Below are positions 44,748 through 54,765 of a DNA stretch of 64,000 nt, piece after piece. Source of the DNA: Rhizobium sp. FKY42 (GTDB lineage: Bacteria > Pseudomonadota > Alphaproteobacteria > Rhizobiales > Rhizobiaceae). Made by a program: the position numbers and the translations under genes. The notes beneath the pieces are model-generated. The model ran no database searches and had not been told where the DNA came from. It worked only from the letters and a program-made list of their open reading frames with translations. The first letter of the stretch is position 1. Every line of letters starts with the position of its first letter. The DNA is taken from positions 92,563-156,562 of the forward strand of contig NZ_STGA01000059.1 of NCBI RefSeq assembly GCF_005222835.1, given 5' to 3'.

Positions 44748-45983
44748 ATGACAATTGCGGTTAAAGTAGATGAGACGGGTTTCAGGCCCGCCTCGAGGAT
44801 CGCCTCTGTCGGCGTTTCCAAAATTCTGCAGATCGGGGCAAAGGCTGCGGCGATGAAGCGCGAAGGCCTTCCCGTGATCATCCTCGGCGCAGGAGAGCCG
44901 GATTTCGATACGCCTGACCACGTCAAGCAGGCCGCGAAGGCCGCTATCGATGCCGGTGAAACTAAGTATACGGCGCTTGACGGCTCGCCTGCGCTCAAAC
45001 AGGCGATTGCCGCAAAGTTCAAACGCGAAAACGGCGTTGATTATGCGCTTGATGAAATCACTGTTGGCACGGGCGCCAAGCAGATCCTTTTCAATGCCTT
45101 CATGGCAACCATCGATGCGGGCGACGAGGTGGTTATCCCGACGCCCTATTGGACCTCCTATTCTGATATTGTCGAGATTTGCGGCGGTCGCTCCGTTCTG
45201 GTGCCATGTTCCGCCGAGGCGGGTTTCCGTCTTCAGGCGGAACAGCTGGAAAAAGCCATAACGCCGAAGACGCGTTGGGTGCTTTTGAATTCTCCGTCCA
45301 ACCCGTCAGGTGCGGCCTATGGTGCTGCCGATTACCGCCCGCTGATTGACGTTTTGCTGCGCCATCCGAATGTGTGGCTGATGGTGGACGACATGTATGA
45401 GCACATCGTCTATGACGGCTTCGGCTTTGTAACGCCGGTGGCGCTGGAGCCGCAACTGAAGGAACGGGCACTGACGATCAATGGCGTGTCCAAGGCCTAT
45501 GCCATGACGGGTTGGCGCATTGGCTACGCCGGCGGTCCCAAGGCCCTGATCAAGGCCATGGCCGTGATCCAGAGCCAGGCGACGTCCTGCCCCTGTTCGG
45601 TCAGTCAGGCCGCCGCGATTGCTGCCTTGAACGGGCCCCAGGATTTCCTCAAAGAGCGTCAGGCAAGCTTCAAGCAGCGCCGTGATCTGGTGGTCGACCG
45701 CCTGAACGCCATACCTGAACTCGAATGCCGGGTCCCGGAAGGTGCGTTCTACACCTATTCCGGTTGTGCGGGCGTGCTCAACAAGGTTACGCCCAAGGGC
45801 AAGACGCTTGTGAGCGATGCGGATTTTACCGATTATCTGCTGGAAGAAGCGCATGTCGCCGTGGTGCCGGGTTCGGCCTTCGGTCTTTCGCCCTTCTTCC
45901 GGATTTCCTACGCGACATCGGAAGCGGAATTGGTAGAAGCGCTCTCCCGTATCGAACGGGCCTGCGCCGCGCTCAAAGAATAG
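44748..45983 (+). CDS. Class I PLP aminotransferase, probably 2-aminoadipate aminotransferase
   Basis: A 411-residue fold-type I aminotransferase of the AspC group. ARxxxxGVSKI-type opening, ILGAGEPDFDTPDHVKQAA, YTALDGSPALKQAI, LNSPSNPSGAAY, VDDMYEHIVY (PLP-binding Asp/Tyr) and INGVSKAYAMTGWRIGY with the Schiff-base lysine. In this operon it should convert 2-aminoadipate to 2-oxoadipate (the AmaC/LysN step) between AmaB and HglS. Aspartate/tyrosine transamination by relatives is common, so specificity is inferred from neighbours. It follows amaB by 12 bases. Confidence 0.88.
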   Translation: MTIAVKVDETGFRPASRIASVGVSKILQIGAKAAAMKREGLPVIILGAGEPDFDTPDHVKQAAKAAIDAGETKYTALDGSPALKQAIAAKFKRENGVDYALDEITVGTGAKQILFNAFMATIDAGDEVVIPTPYWTSYSDIVEICGGRSVLVPCSAEAGFRLQAEQLEKAITPKTRWVLLNSPSNPSGAAYGAADYRPLIDVLLRHPNVWLMVDDMYEHIVYDGFGFVTPVALEPQLKERALTINGVSKAYAMTGWRIGYAGGPKALIKAMAVIQSQATSCPCSVSQAAAIAALNGPQDFLKERQASFKQRRDLVVDRLNAIPELECRVPEGAFYTYSGCAGVLNKVTPKGKTLVSDADFTDYLLEEAHVAVVPGSAFGLSPFFRISYATSEAELVEALSRIERACAALKE

Positions 45984-45993
45984 CTGTTTCATC

Positions 45994-48900
45994 ATGATTC
46001 CACGCCTCGATCGACCCGCATTCGTCGCGGATGCTCCGCCCAGCTTTTTCGAGCGGCTGATCGAAGCGGGGTTTTGCGGCGATATCGAAACCCGCGCTGG
46101 GTCCCGCATCGTCCATGCCACGGACAATTCCATCTATCAGATGGAGCCGCAGGCTGTGCTTTTTCCCCGTCGAGCGCAAGACCTGCAGATCATAGCCCGT
46201 ACACTGTGCGAGCCAGCCTTTCAGAAGTTGGTCATTGCCCCGCGCGGTGGTGGCACAGGCACGAATGGGCAATCGCTGACCAACGGCGTGGTGGTCGATT
46301 GCTCCCGGCACATGAATCGGATCCTGCACATTGATCCCGTACGGCGCGTCGCCCACGTTGAGGCCGGCGTGGTGAAAGACCAGCTCAATCGGGCCCTCAA
46401 GCCTTACGGTCTGTTCTTTGCGCCCGAGCTTTCAACCTCCAATCGTGCTAGTATCGGCGGTATGATTTCCACCGATGCCTGCGGTCAGGGCTCCTGTCTC
46501 TATGGCAAGACCTCCAACCATGTTCTTGCGCTGCGTGCAGTGCTGATGGATGGCACGGATTTCTGGTCTCGACCGATGGTGGCCAAGGACCTCAAGGAAA
46601 CGCTTCGGCGTCAGGACCGGATCGGCGACATCTACCGGGTCGTGGAGCGTATCACGCGGGAAAAGAGCCAGCGCATCGAGGAGGTCTTTCCGAATCTCAA
46701 CCGGTACATGACGGGCTACAATCTAGCCCATGTTTGTCGGCACGACGGGCATTTCGATCTCAATGCCATCCTTTGTGGATCGGAAGGCACGCTGGCAATG
46801 ATTGCGGAGGCGGAACTGAACCTCCTGCCGCTGCCGGCTGAGGTTGCGCTGATCAATATCCGCTACAACGACTTTAATGCTGCGCTTGAGGATGCCCGTA
46901 ATCTCACCGCGCTCAAGGTCGCCTCGGTTGAGACGGTCGATGAGAAGGTGCTGGGTCTTGCCAAGGGTGATATCGTCTGGACGGCAATCAGCAGCTTCTT
47001 TCCAGATGATGAGGGGAGGGCTGCCAACGGCATCAACATTGTCGAGGTGCTGGCCGATAACGAGGCGGAGCTGGAGCAGAAGCTGGCGGCCGTGACCGGT
47101 GCGCTGCAAAGTCAGGCAAACCCCAACCGTCTGGGCTACACCATCGTGCGCGACCACAAGGACGCCGAAGCCATCTGGACGATGCGCAAGCGAGCCGTCG
47201 GTCTTCTTGGTAATATCGAAGGGGCGGTGCGTCCAGTCGCTTTCGTGGAAGACACCGCCGTGCCGCCGCAACATCTGGCCGCCTATATTCGCGAGTTTCG
47301 GGCACTTCTGGACAAGGCCGGCGTAGCCTATGGCATGTTCGGGCATGTCGATGCCGGGGTGCTACATGTGCGCCCGGCGCTGGATCTGGCGCGCCCCGAT
47401 CATGTGCCGCTGGTGCGCGAGATCAGCGATGCGGTGGTGGCGCTTACCCGCAAATATGGCGGGGTGCTTTGGGGTGAACACGGCAAGGGAGTACGCTCGG
47501 AATATGTGCCGGAATTTTTTGGCGACCTTTATCCCTGTCTGCAGGAAATCAAACGCGCCTTCGATCCTGAAAACCGGCTGAACCCCGGCAAGATCGCCAG
47601 CCCGAACACAACGCCTTTGCTGAAGATCGATGCAGTGCCGCTGCGCGGTACACTAGACCGGGTGATCGGCAATGAGATCCGAGCCGCTTTCGATAATGCC
47701 GCCTATTGCAATGGGAATGGAGCCTGTTTCGATTTCGACGAGACAAGCCCCATGTGTCCGTCCTACAAGGCCAGCCGCGACCGCCGTCTCTCGCCCAAGG
47801 GGCGCGCCTCGCTGATGCGCGAATGGTTGCGGCTACTGACGGAAAAGGGCGTAGATCCGCGGCGGGAGGCATCAAACGCCCTGCGGACGAGCGCGTTGCA
47901 ACGTCTTCTGAAGAGTCTAAATCCCAAAAATCGGCAGGATTTCTCCCACGAGATCAAGGCGGTCATGGATAGCTGCCTGTCGTGCAAGGCCTGTGCCGGC
48001 CAATGTCCCGTGAAGGTGAGCGTGCCATCCTTTCGGGCAAAGTTTCTGGAGATCTATCACGCCCGTTATCTACGCCCGCTGAAAGACCCGCTGATTTCCT
48101 CCATCGAGACATTGCTGCCAGCGATGGCGCGGCTGCGCCCGATCTATAACGGCTTTGTCAGCACAGAGGCGGGCAGGGCGTTGATGCGTGTTGTCGGTCT
48201 GACCGCGCTGCCGCGCCTAGCCGATCAGTCGTTGGACGATGAGGCGCGAAAGCTGGATGTGCCGTTCGCCGATGCCGAGACCCTGGCAAAATTAACACCA
48301 GAGCAGCGCAAGCACATCGTAGTTTTTGTGGTCGACACCTTCACCGCGCATTTTGAGCCTGCCGTGGCGCTTGCTGCCATCAGTGTTGCCCGCAAACTGG
48401 GTTTTCAGCCGATGCTTGCCCGTCGGCATGTCAACGGCAAGGCGCTGCATGTGCATGGCTATCTTGCCAGCTTCGAAAAGGCAGCCAGGCGGACATCAGC
48501 CTATCTGCAAAGCCTTGCCGACCTCGAGATACCACTCGTGGGGCTCGACCCGTCCATGACGCTTGCCTTCCGCAATGAGTACAAGATGGTGCAGGGCAAA
48601 CCTCTGAAGGCGACCATTGTCCTTCCACAGGAATGGCTTTTGACCGTCCCAATGCAAGTGAAGCCCGCCATGGCTTCGGTTGTGGGCAAACTGATCCTGA
48701 TGGTTCATTGCACGGAGCGCAGCAATGCAGCGGCGTCTATCGGGCAATGGAAGGCGGTGTTCGAGGCGCTGGGACAGGAACTACAGGTGGCCGATACCGG
48801 CTGCTGCGGCATGGCCGGCACCTTTGGTCATGAGGTGAAAAACCGGGCGATGTCCGAGCAGCTTTACACTATGAGCTGGAAGCCGGTGCTGGATCAGGCA

Positions 48901-49014
48901 GAGAGTACTGATCTTTTCATGGCCACGGGTTATTCCTGCCGCGCGCAGGCGAAGTTGATCGATGGTCGGCACTTACCGCATCCTCTCGAGTTATTGGATC
49001 GGATGATAACGTAA
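45994..49014 (+). CDS. D-2-hydroxyglutarate dehydrogenase (YdiJ-like FAD/Fe-S fusion)
   Basis: A 1006-residue fusion. The N-terminal FAD_binding_4 half has APRGGGTGTNGQSLTNGVVV and STSNRASIGGMISTDACGQG; FAD-oxidase C domain blocks are GHVDAGVLHVRP and WGEHGKGVRSEY...FDPENRLNPGK. A ferredoxin-like region follows with CNGNGACFDFDETSPMCP and CLSCKACAGQCPVKV, then a CCG-type cysteine domain (TGCCGMAG). This is the YdiJ/D2HGDH layout, oxidising D-2-hydroxyglutarate to 2-oxoglutarate and passing electrons to the quinone pool. It completes the route from 2-aminoadipate to the TCA cycle. Ten bases after the aminotransferase. Confidence 0.92.
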   Translation: MIPRLDRPAFVADAPPSFFERLIEAGFCGDIETRAGSRIVHATDNSIYQMEPQAVLFPRRAQDLQIIARTLCEPAFQKLVIAPRGGGTGTNGQSLTNGVVVDCSRHMNRILHIDPVRRVAHVEAGVVKDQLNRALKPYGLFFAPELSTSNRASIGGMISTDACGQGSCLYGKTSNHVLALRAVLMDGTDFWSRPMVAKDLKETLRRQDRIGDIYRVVERITREKSQRIEEVFPNLNRYMTGYNLAHVCRHDGHFDLNAILCGSEGTLAMIAEAELNLLPLPAEVALINIRYNDFNAALEDARNLTALKVASVETVDEKVLGLAKGDIVWTAISSFFPDDEGRAANGINIVEVLADNEAELEQKLAAVTGALQSQANPNRLGYTIVRDHKDAEAIWTMRKRAVGLLGNIEGAVRPVAFVEDTAVPPQHLAAYIREFRALLDKAGVAYGMFGHVDAGVLHVRPALDLARPDHVPLVREISDAVVALTRKYGGVLWGEHGKGVRSEYVPEFFGDLYPCLQEIKRAFDPENRLNPGKIASPNTTPLLKIDAVPLRGTLDRVIGNEIRAAFDNAAYCNGNGACFDFDETSPMCPSYKASRDRRLSPKGRASLMREWLRLLTEKGVDPRREASNALRTSALQRLLKSLNPKNRQDFSHEIKAVMDSCLSCKACAGQCPVKVSVPSFRAKFLEIYHARYLRPLKDPLISSIETLLPAMARLRPIYNGFVSTEAGRALMRVVGLTALPRLADQSLDDEARKLDVPFADAETLAKLTPEQRKHIVVFVVDTFTAHFEPAVALAAISVARKLGFQPMLARRHVNGKALHVHGYLASFEKAARRTSAYLQSLADLEIPLVGLDPSMTLAFRNEYKMVQGKPLKATIVLPQEWLLTVPMQVKPAMASVVGKLILMVHCTERSNAAASIGQWKAVFEALGQELQVADTGCCGMAGTFGHEVKNRAMSEQLYTMSWKPVLDQAESTDLFMATGYSCRAQAKLIDGRHLPHPLELLDRMIT

Positions 49015-49242
49015 GCTGTCCGGGACAGTGAGACATGAAGCAGTGGAAGCACGTCTGTATAGATCTGCAAATCAAACTGCGTACCCCAGATGCGTGGCTT
49101 GCTAATCGCAGGTGCTGATAATCCGGTTGGGTGGCACGTCGCAAGGACTGTGTCATCAATCATACTCTTCACCCGGATTCTCAAAGAAACGAAGGCGCCG
49201 ACATTCTCTGTCGGTGCCTTGTGTCCGGATTTGCACAGCCCG
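49015..49242. other. Convergent intergenic region
   Basis: The 228 bases between the two convergent catabolic operons contain no gene; they hold the bidirectional hairpin listed separately. Confidence 0.6.
49194..49218. terminator. Bidirectional hairpin terminator
   Basis: GGCGCCGACA-TTCTC-TGTCGGTGCC forms a 10-bp stem with one G-T type mismatch and a 5-base loop. On the minus strand it is followed by TTCGTTTCTTT, a usable U-rich tract, so it should stop the TPP-enzyme operon; the plus strand has only a weak T run. Confidence 0.65.
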
Positions 49243-51009
49243 TCAGAAGTAGCGAACTTCTTCTGCCTTGGTGCTGAGCGGATCCTTACCCCGCTTGGAC
49301 AGCCAGGAATAAACTGGCGGAACACGATCTGCGATCGATTCGACATGAATGTCGATGAGGCAGGGTCCATCGGTATGGGCAAAGGCTTCAGCAAGTGCGG
49401 CATCGAGTTCGTTTGCGTTCTTGGCCGTCCAGGCTTTCAAATCGAATGCTTCGGCGATAGCCTGACCCTTGGGCGGCATGAAGTCCACGCCGAAGCACTG
49501 GTTATGCCCTTTCAACCGGTGAAGTCCCTTGATCCAGCCGAAAGTGCCGTTGTTGAAGAGCAGCAGGATTGCAGGCACCTGCAAGCGTACCAGCGTTTCC
49601 AACTCACCGACGCTCATGCCGAAGGAGCCGTCGCCGAACATACCGATCGGCCGCTGCTCCTTGTTGGCAAACCAAGCACCGACAGTGGCGGGCAGCGCCG
49701 AGCCGAGACCGCCGAAGGCGCGGGGAATTGCAAAGCGCGTGCGCCGATCCTTAAGCTTCAGGAATCGAGTCATATGCGGTGTCGGTGTGCCGGCATCGGA
49801 ATAAATGTGGGCAGGCTTGCCATAGGCCTCCAACGCCTCGTTGAAGCAGCGCACCGCCCGTTCGGGGCGCAACGGCGTAGCTTCGGAATTGAGCAGCGCT
49901 TCTGCATTTTCCCAGAAGTCCGCGCGCAGGTCGTTCAGTTCATCCACCCAATCCTGAGTGCGGCTTGCATCGTTTTCTTCTGGTGCCATGGCGATCAACT
50001 GCTCGAGAACCAGTCGCGCATCGCCTTGGACTGAAACGACGTTTTCGTAGTTGTTGGCCATGATTTCCGGATCAATGTCGATTTGTGCCACGCGCTTGTT
50101 CAGCGTGATTTTCGGGAAAGTCCAGCCAATTGTGACGACGCTGCCCATGCGCGAGCCGACGAACAGAACGAAGTCGGCATGTTCAAGTGCCCAGTTCGCA
50201 TGGGGGTGGAAACCATTATCACCAATGACGCCGACGGCTAGACGGTGATCATCCGGCATGGTGCCCTGGCCGGTCATGGTGGTGCAAACGGGAATATTCA
50301 GCTTTTCTGCCAACGCCGTGACTTCCGGTCCCGCGCAGGAGCGATTGACGCCTCCGCCGGAGACAATCAAGGGTCGTTTGGAGGATGTTAGAAGATCGAG
50401 AACGGTCTCCAGTTTGCCCGGTGCCGGAAGCGTCGGATAGGCCGGGAACTGTTTGCACTCCGTCTCCACATGGAGCGAAACACGTGCCGGATCGACCTCG
50501 GCCAGCAGCATGTCTTCCGGGATTTGCAGATGTACCGCGCCGGGTTTACCGGAACATGCAATGCGGAATGCGCGACGGATAATTTCCGGTAGTTTTTCGG
50601 GGCTTTTGACTTGCACGGACATTTTGGTGATCGGCTCGAACAGGCGGGCACAATCCAGTTCCGTCAGCACGCCGCGTCCTTCGCCCGGTAGCGGGATGTC
50701 GATGGTCAGCAGGATGACTGGGACGGAGGAGGAATTGGATTCAGCAACCGGCGGCAGGGAATACATCGCCCCGGCACCCGATGGGCATTCGAAGACACCG
50801 GGTTTGCGGGTAAAGCGGCCGTAGGCATCGGCCATATAGCCTGCGGAGCGCTCGTCGCGCGCCATAACGTGGCGGATCTTGCCCTCATTTTGTTGGAGCG
50901 CTTCATAGAAGGGAACGTTGGTGTCACCTGGAACGCCAAAGATCACTTCAACTCCATAGCCAATCAGCATTTCTACAAGAATATCTGCACCGCGCACGGC
51001 AATCTCCAA
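49243..51009 (-). CDS. Thiamine pyrophosphate enzyme, acetolactate synthase-like
   Basis: A 588-residue TPP enzyme. VEVIFGVPGDTNVPFYEAL and ARDERSAGYMADAYGR (catalytic Glu) are in the N-terminal domain, LIVSGGGVNRS in the central domain, and GDGSFGMSVGELETLVRLQ...FNNGTFGWIKG is the TPP/Mg site. It is the last gene of the amino-acid importer operon. Its role may be decarboxylation or carboligation of a 2-keto acid derived from the imported amino acid. True acetolactate synthase is unlikely since no regulatory small subunit accompanies it. Confidence 0.87.
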   Translation of the reverse strand: MEIAVRGADILVEMLIGYGVEVIFGVPGDTNVPFYEALQQNEGKIRHVMARDERSAGYMADAYGRFTRKPGVFECPSGAGAMYSLPPVAESNSSSVPVILLTIDIPLPGEGRGVLTELDCARLFEPITKMSVQVKSPEKLPEIIRRAFRIACSGKPGAVHLQIPEDMLLAEVDPARVSLHVETECKQFPAYPTLPAPGKLETVLDLLTSSKRPLIVSGGGVNRSCAGPEVTALAEKLNIPVCTTMTGQGTMPDDHRLAVGVIGDNGFHPHANWALEHADFVLFVGSRMGSVVTIGWTFPKITLNKRVAQIDIDPEIMANNYENVVSVQGDARLVLEQLIAMAPEENDASRTQDWVDELNDLRADFWENAEALLNSEATPLRPERAVRCFNEALEAYGKPAHIYSDAGTPTPHMTRFLKLKDRRTRFAIPRAFGGLGSALPATVGAWFANKEQRPIGMFGDGSFGMSVGELETLVRLQVPAILLLFNNGTFGWIKGLHRLKGHNQCFGVDFMPPKGQAIAEAFDLKAWTAKNANELDAALAEAFAHTDGPCLIDIHVESIADRVPPVYSWLSKRGKDPLSTKAEEVRYF

Positions 51010-51111
51010 TGATGTGAGAGGGTAAGTGTCACGCCAGGTGACGATTGTTTTCAGCAGTGCCGTCTTGGACTGATCAGGCGGAGGATCTTATTGGTTCCTC
51101 CTCCTTCGCCA

Positions 51112-52362
51112 TTAGAAGCGCTGCGGTGAAAAGGGTTTGAGATCGCGCTCCGGTGACTTGCCGCTGACGAGATCCGCAGCAAGCCGTCCGGTAATGGGTC
51201 CCGTGGCGAAGCCGACATGGCCGTGACCAAAGGCATAGATGACATCCTTCGAGCCAGATGCCTTGCCGATAACCGGCAGGCCGTCCGGCGTTGAGGGGCG
51301 ATGTCCCATCCAGCGGTCGACGGTTAGGTTTTGCAGGTTTTCCAAGCTCGAATAGGTTTTACGAGCATGATCGAGCAGGATGTCAACTCGCTCCCAGTTG
51401 GGTGGCGTATCGACGGTTGCCAGTTCTACCTGTCCCGATAGGCGAAGCCCCTGCGACGTGGGTGTATTTGCCATTCTACCATCGCTGGGCATGACCGGAT
51501 GGGCTGGACCGCTGACGGCTGCATTGACGACCCCATGATAGCCCCGCTCCGATTCCAGCGGAATGCGATCGCCGGCCATTCGCGCCAAGGCCTTGGACCA
51601 GATGCCAGCCGCGATCACCGCACCGTCGCAGCGCGTGTCTCCCCTGTCAGTCCTGATTGCCTGAAGCCTGCCATCTTTCAGAACAAAGCCCGTGGCACGG
51701 GCGTTCGTCAGGCGCGCGCCCTGCTTTATCGCTTCAGAAACCAGTGCAGACACATAGCGGCCCGGATCTATGCAATGGGCTCCTGCTTCTAACAGAATGC
51801 CAAACCTGTAATGGGCAGACAAAGCTGGCTCTCGCTCTCTCAAGCTTTTCTCGTCCAACTCCCGCCAGTGGAGGCCCGTCAACCGGCGCAAATGCCAGCT
51901 TAGCTTTTCTGCTTCAAACGCGGCGCGGTCAGGATAAGCGTAAAGCAGGCCCTCATGCCTGACGAGTTCCGGGTGGCCCATATGTTCAGCCAGAGCGCAA
52001 TGCCTGGCCGGGCTGTCCTTCAAAAGTGTGGCAAGCGCTTTCGCCGTCTTCTCAACTCTCGACAGGGTTGATCCTGCCAAAAGAAAGCGGGTCAGCCACG
52101 GTAGAAGTTTCAAGATGTGCTTCCAGCGAATGACCAACGGTCCATTCGGGTTCAGCAGGTAGCCAGGCACCTGCTTCCAAAGACCCGGCATTGACATGGG
52201 AACAACGGACGCAGGGCTGATCCAGCAGCCATGGCCATAGCTTGCTGCCTGCCGCCCACCCGGTTCACCCGGTTCGATGATCGTGACCTCATGGCCATCC
52301 CGCAGCAATTCAAGCGCGGTACACGCTCCAACGATGCCAGCGCCAATGACTGTAACATGCAT
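51112..52362 (-). CDS. FAD-dependent D-amino-acid dehydrogenase-type enzyme (DadA family)
   Basis: A 416-residue DadA-like flavoprotein: MHVTVIGAGIVGACTALELL (FAD Rossmann motif) and the closing GHGHVGFATGPITGRLAADL block. HNPN-like substrate-side sequences and RWMGHRPSTPDGLPVIG near residue 350 are family-typical. The ATG at 52362 follows AAGGGG; the frame extends to 52386. DadA relatives oxidise D-amino acids, and the same family includes AmaA, the L-pipecolate oxidase that makes piperideine-6-carboxylate for AmaB. Given the neighbouring pathway, an AmaA-like or D-lysine-directed role is plausible but not decided. Confidence 0.87.
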   Translation of the reverse strand: MHVTVIGAGIVGACTALELLRDGHEVTIIEPGEPGGRQAASYGHGCWISPASVVPMSMPGLWKQVPGYLLNPNGPLVIRWKHILKLLPWLTRFLLAGSTLSRVEKTAKALATLLKDSPARHCALAEHMGHPELVRHEGLLYAYPDRAAFEAEKLSWHLRRLTGLHWRELDEKSLREREPALSAHYRFGILLEAGAHCIDPGRYVSALVSEAIKQGARLTNARATGFVLKDGRLQAIRTDRGDTRCDGAVIAAGIWSKALARMAGDRIPLESERGYHGVVNAAVSGPAHPVMPSDGRMANTPTSQGLRLSGQVELATVDTPPNWERVDILLDHARKTYSSLENLQNLTVDRWMGHRPSTPDGLPVIGKASGSKDVIYAFGHGHVGFATGPITGRLAADLVSGKSPERDLKPFSPQRF

Positions 52363-52512
52363 GTTCGGCCCCTTATGAAGTGCCATTTCGTTCCTGAGTC
52401 GAGGCAGACCTTCTCCAGCGCCCTGTCAGCATGCAGGGCGAGATGGAAAGACAGCCGTGTTTTGTGTGTCGGCGTGAGGCGAACCGGATCGACCCGCCTC
52501 ACGGATCGGCGG

Positions 52513-53283
52513 CTAGTTCAAGCCACCGTGAAAATGACTTAGGAAGGCTTGCGTCGCCGGTTCTCTGGGTTGTTCAATAACTTGCCGCGCTTCGCCTTCT
52601 TCCACGACACAGCCATCGCGCATGAAGATCACGCGGTCGGCTACGTCCCTTGCGAAAGCCATTTCGTGGGTGACAAGCAACATGGTCATGCCTTCGGCGG
52701 CGAGCGAGCGAATAACGGCAAGCACCTCACCCACCAGCTCGGGATCCAGTGCCGACGTTGCCTCATCGAACAGCATGACCTCGGGTTTCATGGCCAAGGC
52801 ACGGGCTATGGCAACTCGCTGCTTCTGTCCGCCGGAAAGGCTGTCTGGATGCGCTGTCGCCTTGTCCGCCAGCCCGACCTTTGCCAGCAAATCGCGGGCA
52901 ATCACCTTCGCTTCTGCCTTTGGCGTTCGCAGCACTGTTACTGGCCCTTCCATGACATTCTGTTCCACCGTCATATGGGGAAACAGATTGAAGCTCTGGA
53001 ATACCATTCCGGTGCGGGCACGAAACGCCGCCAGCGCCTTGTCACCCGGCAAACTGCGGGTGCTTGAGAAATCAATCGCCTGGCTGCCGACGCGGATAAA
53101 TCCCTTTTCCGGAACGGTCAGAAGATTGACGCTTCGCAGCAAAGTCGATTTGCCGGATCCACTTGGCCCAATAAGGGCGACGACGTCGCCTCTTTTCACA
53201 TTCAGTGTGATGTCCTTGAGTACCGGAAAGTCGCCGAAGGACTTCTGGACACCGATCAGTTCAATCATGGTCTCGTTGTTCAT
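52513..53283 (-). CDS. Amino-acid ABC transporter ATP-binding protein (GlnQ/HisP type)
   Basis: A 256-residue polar-amino-acid ABC ATPase: Walker [10 protein letters not shown] (~residue 38), Q-loop [16 protein letters not shown], signature [15 protein letters not shown] (~150), Walker [15 protein letters not shown] and [20 protein letters not shown] precedes the ATG at 53283; an internal ATG at 53268 is the alternative. Works with the 53305-53964 permease. Confidence 0.93.
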   Translation of the reverse strand: MNNETMIELIGVQKSFGDFPVLKDITLNVKRGDVVALIGPSGSGKSTLLRSVNLLTVPEKGFIRVGSQAIDFSSTRSLPGDKALAAFRARTGMVFQSFNLFPHMTVEQNVMEGPVTVLRTPKAEAKVIARDLLAKVGLADKATAHPDSLSGGQKQRVAIARALAMKPEVMLFDEATSALDPELVGEVLAVIRSLAAEGMTMLLVTHEMAFARDVADRVIFMRDGCVVEEGEARQVIEQPREPATQAFLSHFHGGLN

Positions 53284-53304
53284 GTCATGACCTTTCGCGC
53301 CGGT

Positions 53305-53964
53305 TTAGTGGCTGCCGCGCGCTTCGAGGCGATGTGCGAAGCGGGTCAGTGGGAAGAGAAGAATGAAGTAGATCACTGCGATCATCGTGTAGGTTTCCAG
53401 CGGTCGGTAGCTGGAAGAGGTGATCAGCTGGCCCTGATACAAAAGATCTGGCACTGCAAGGACCGAAAGCAGAGAGGTATTCTTCAACTGCAGAACCGTC
53501 TGGTTCATCAGCGGGGGAACCATGCGGCGAAAGGCTTGCGGCAGAATGACCCGCGCCATCAACTGATGTCTGCGCATGCCAAGCGCGCGACCTGCATCCC
53601 ATTGACCAAGATCGACAGAGATGATTCCGCCGCGGATGATTTCACCGAAGAACGAGCCGCCGTAGAGTGTCAACGTCACGAAAGCGGCGGTCCCTGCTGA
53701 CATTTCAATGCCTGTAAGCATGGGCAGCGCGTAATAACACCAGACCAGTTGGACCAGAACGGGCGTACAGCGGAAGATTTCGGTAAATGCGATAACGAAG
53801 CCACCGACTAACCGCAGGCTGGAGAGCCGCGCCAGAGCAATGATGCATCCGAGCGCAAGACCTGAAAATGCTGTCCCGATCGTGAAGCCGATGGTGTAAA
53901 GAATGCCCGTCCAGATCAAGCCCTTGTATTGCATCAGGAACCCGAAGTCCCATTGGTACTGCAT
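53305..53964 (-). CDS. Amino-acid ABC transporter permease (HisM/GlnP type)
   Basis: A 219-residue inner-membrane permease with about five hydrophobic segments and the EAA-type loop GQWDAGRALGMRRHQLMARV followed by ILPQAFRRMVPPLMNQ (~residues 125-160). Only one permease gene is present, so it probably forms a homodimer. 33 bases after the racemase-like gene on the same strand. Confidence 0.9.
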   Translation of the reverse strand: MQYQWDFGFLMQYKGLIWTGILYTIGFTIGTAFSGLALGCIIALARLSSLRLVGGFVIAFTEIFRCTPVLVQLVWCYYALPMLTGIEMSAGTAAFVTLTLYGGSFFGEIIRGGIISVDLGQWDAGRALGMRRHQLMARVILPQAFRRMVPPLMNQTVLQLKNTSLLSVLAVPDLLYQGQLITSSSYRPLETYTMIAVIYFILLFPLTRFAHRLEARGSH

Positions 53965-53997
53965 CTTTGAACCCCTTTTATTATTTGGCTTTTGACA

Positions 53998-54672
53998 TCA
54001 AGCTTCTGGCTGGCTTGAGTGGAGCCATTTGCCGAGAGTCAGAATATCGAAAACCGGAAGCCCGAACTTTCGGGAAATGTCCGCCGAGAATGGAGGCAGG
54101 TTCGTGCACTCGAAGACAAGGGCTCCTATGTCGGAATGCTGCTGAACCAGATTCTCGACGGTTACAGCCAGTTCGTCTGCAAGAGCCTTGGCATTGTAGG
54201 GCATTCCCCCCTCGATAAGTCCCCGGAATGCCCCCCCGTTCGGCAAACCCGCGATTGGCGGAATTTGATGGACACCAACCGCGTGAAAATGCCGCTCTGT
54301 TAAGGAAGCGTGATCATAGGTGATCACGCCTACTGTTTTACCTTCTGGAAGCGTCGCCAAGAGCGACGGGATCTGCAAAAGGCTGGAGGTGGCGACGGGC
54401 ACAGTCAGGCGCGCCGAAAGCTGCGACTGACGAAGAGCCAGAAAGCCGCAAGAGGTTGTCAGTGCGAAGGCACCTTCTGCCACCAGCTCCTGGCCTGCTG
54501 CAACGAAGGCATCGAGAAGGTCGTCATCGTGCCCGGAAACCACCTTGCGTGCCGTAGCCCCACTAATTCGCTTGTATAGCACAGGAAACGGCCAGCTTGC
54601 AGCGTTTCCCACATCTCCGACGGGGCGCTCGAATGATGTATCGAGCATCATGATACCAAGAGGTTTCGCCAT
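53998..54672 (-). CDS. Asp/Glu/hydantoin racemase-family protein
   Basis: A 224-residue protein from the ATG at 54672 (MAKPLGIMMLDTSFERPVGD); the frame extends to 54720. The two-cysteine Asp/Glu racemase pattern is present: LTTSCGFLAL in the first half and LVFECTNLPPFS in the second. PLP-independent racemases use such a pair to deprotonate and reprotonate the alpha carbon. Encoded between binding protein and permease, it probably interconverts the imported amino acid's enantiomers to feed the DadA-type enzyme. Confidence 0.8.
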   Translation of the reverse strand: MAKPLGIMMLDTSFERPVGDVGNAASWPFPVLYKRISGATARKVVSGHDDDLLDAFVAAGQELVAEGAFALTTSCGFLALRQSQLSARLTVPVATSSLLQIPSLLATLPEGKTVGVITYDHASLTERHFHAVGVHQIPPIAGLPNGGAFRGLIEGGMPYNAKALADELAVTVENLVQQHSDIGALVFECTNLPPFSADISRKFGLPVFDILTLGKWLHSSQPEA

Positions 54673-54765
54673 TCTTGCACCATTAGCAGAGCATGCAGCC
54701 GGGATAGAAACCCCAGCCACACGTATGATTGCGCGTAACGGATCAGGCTGAAGCCGCCACCGACC

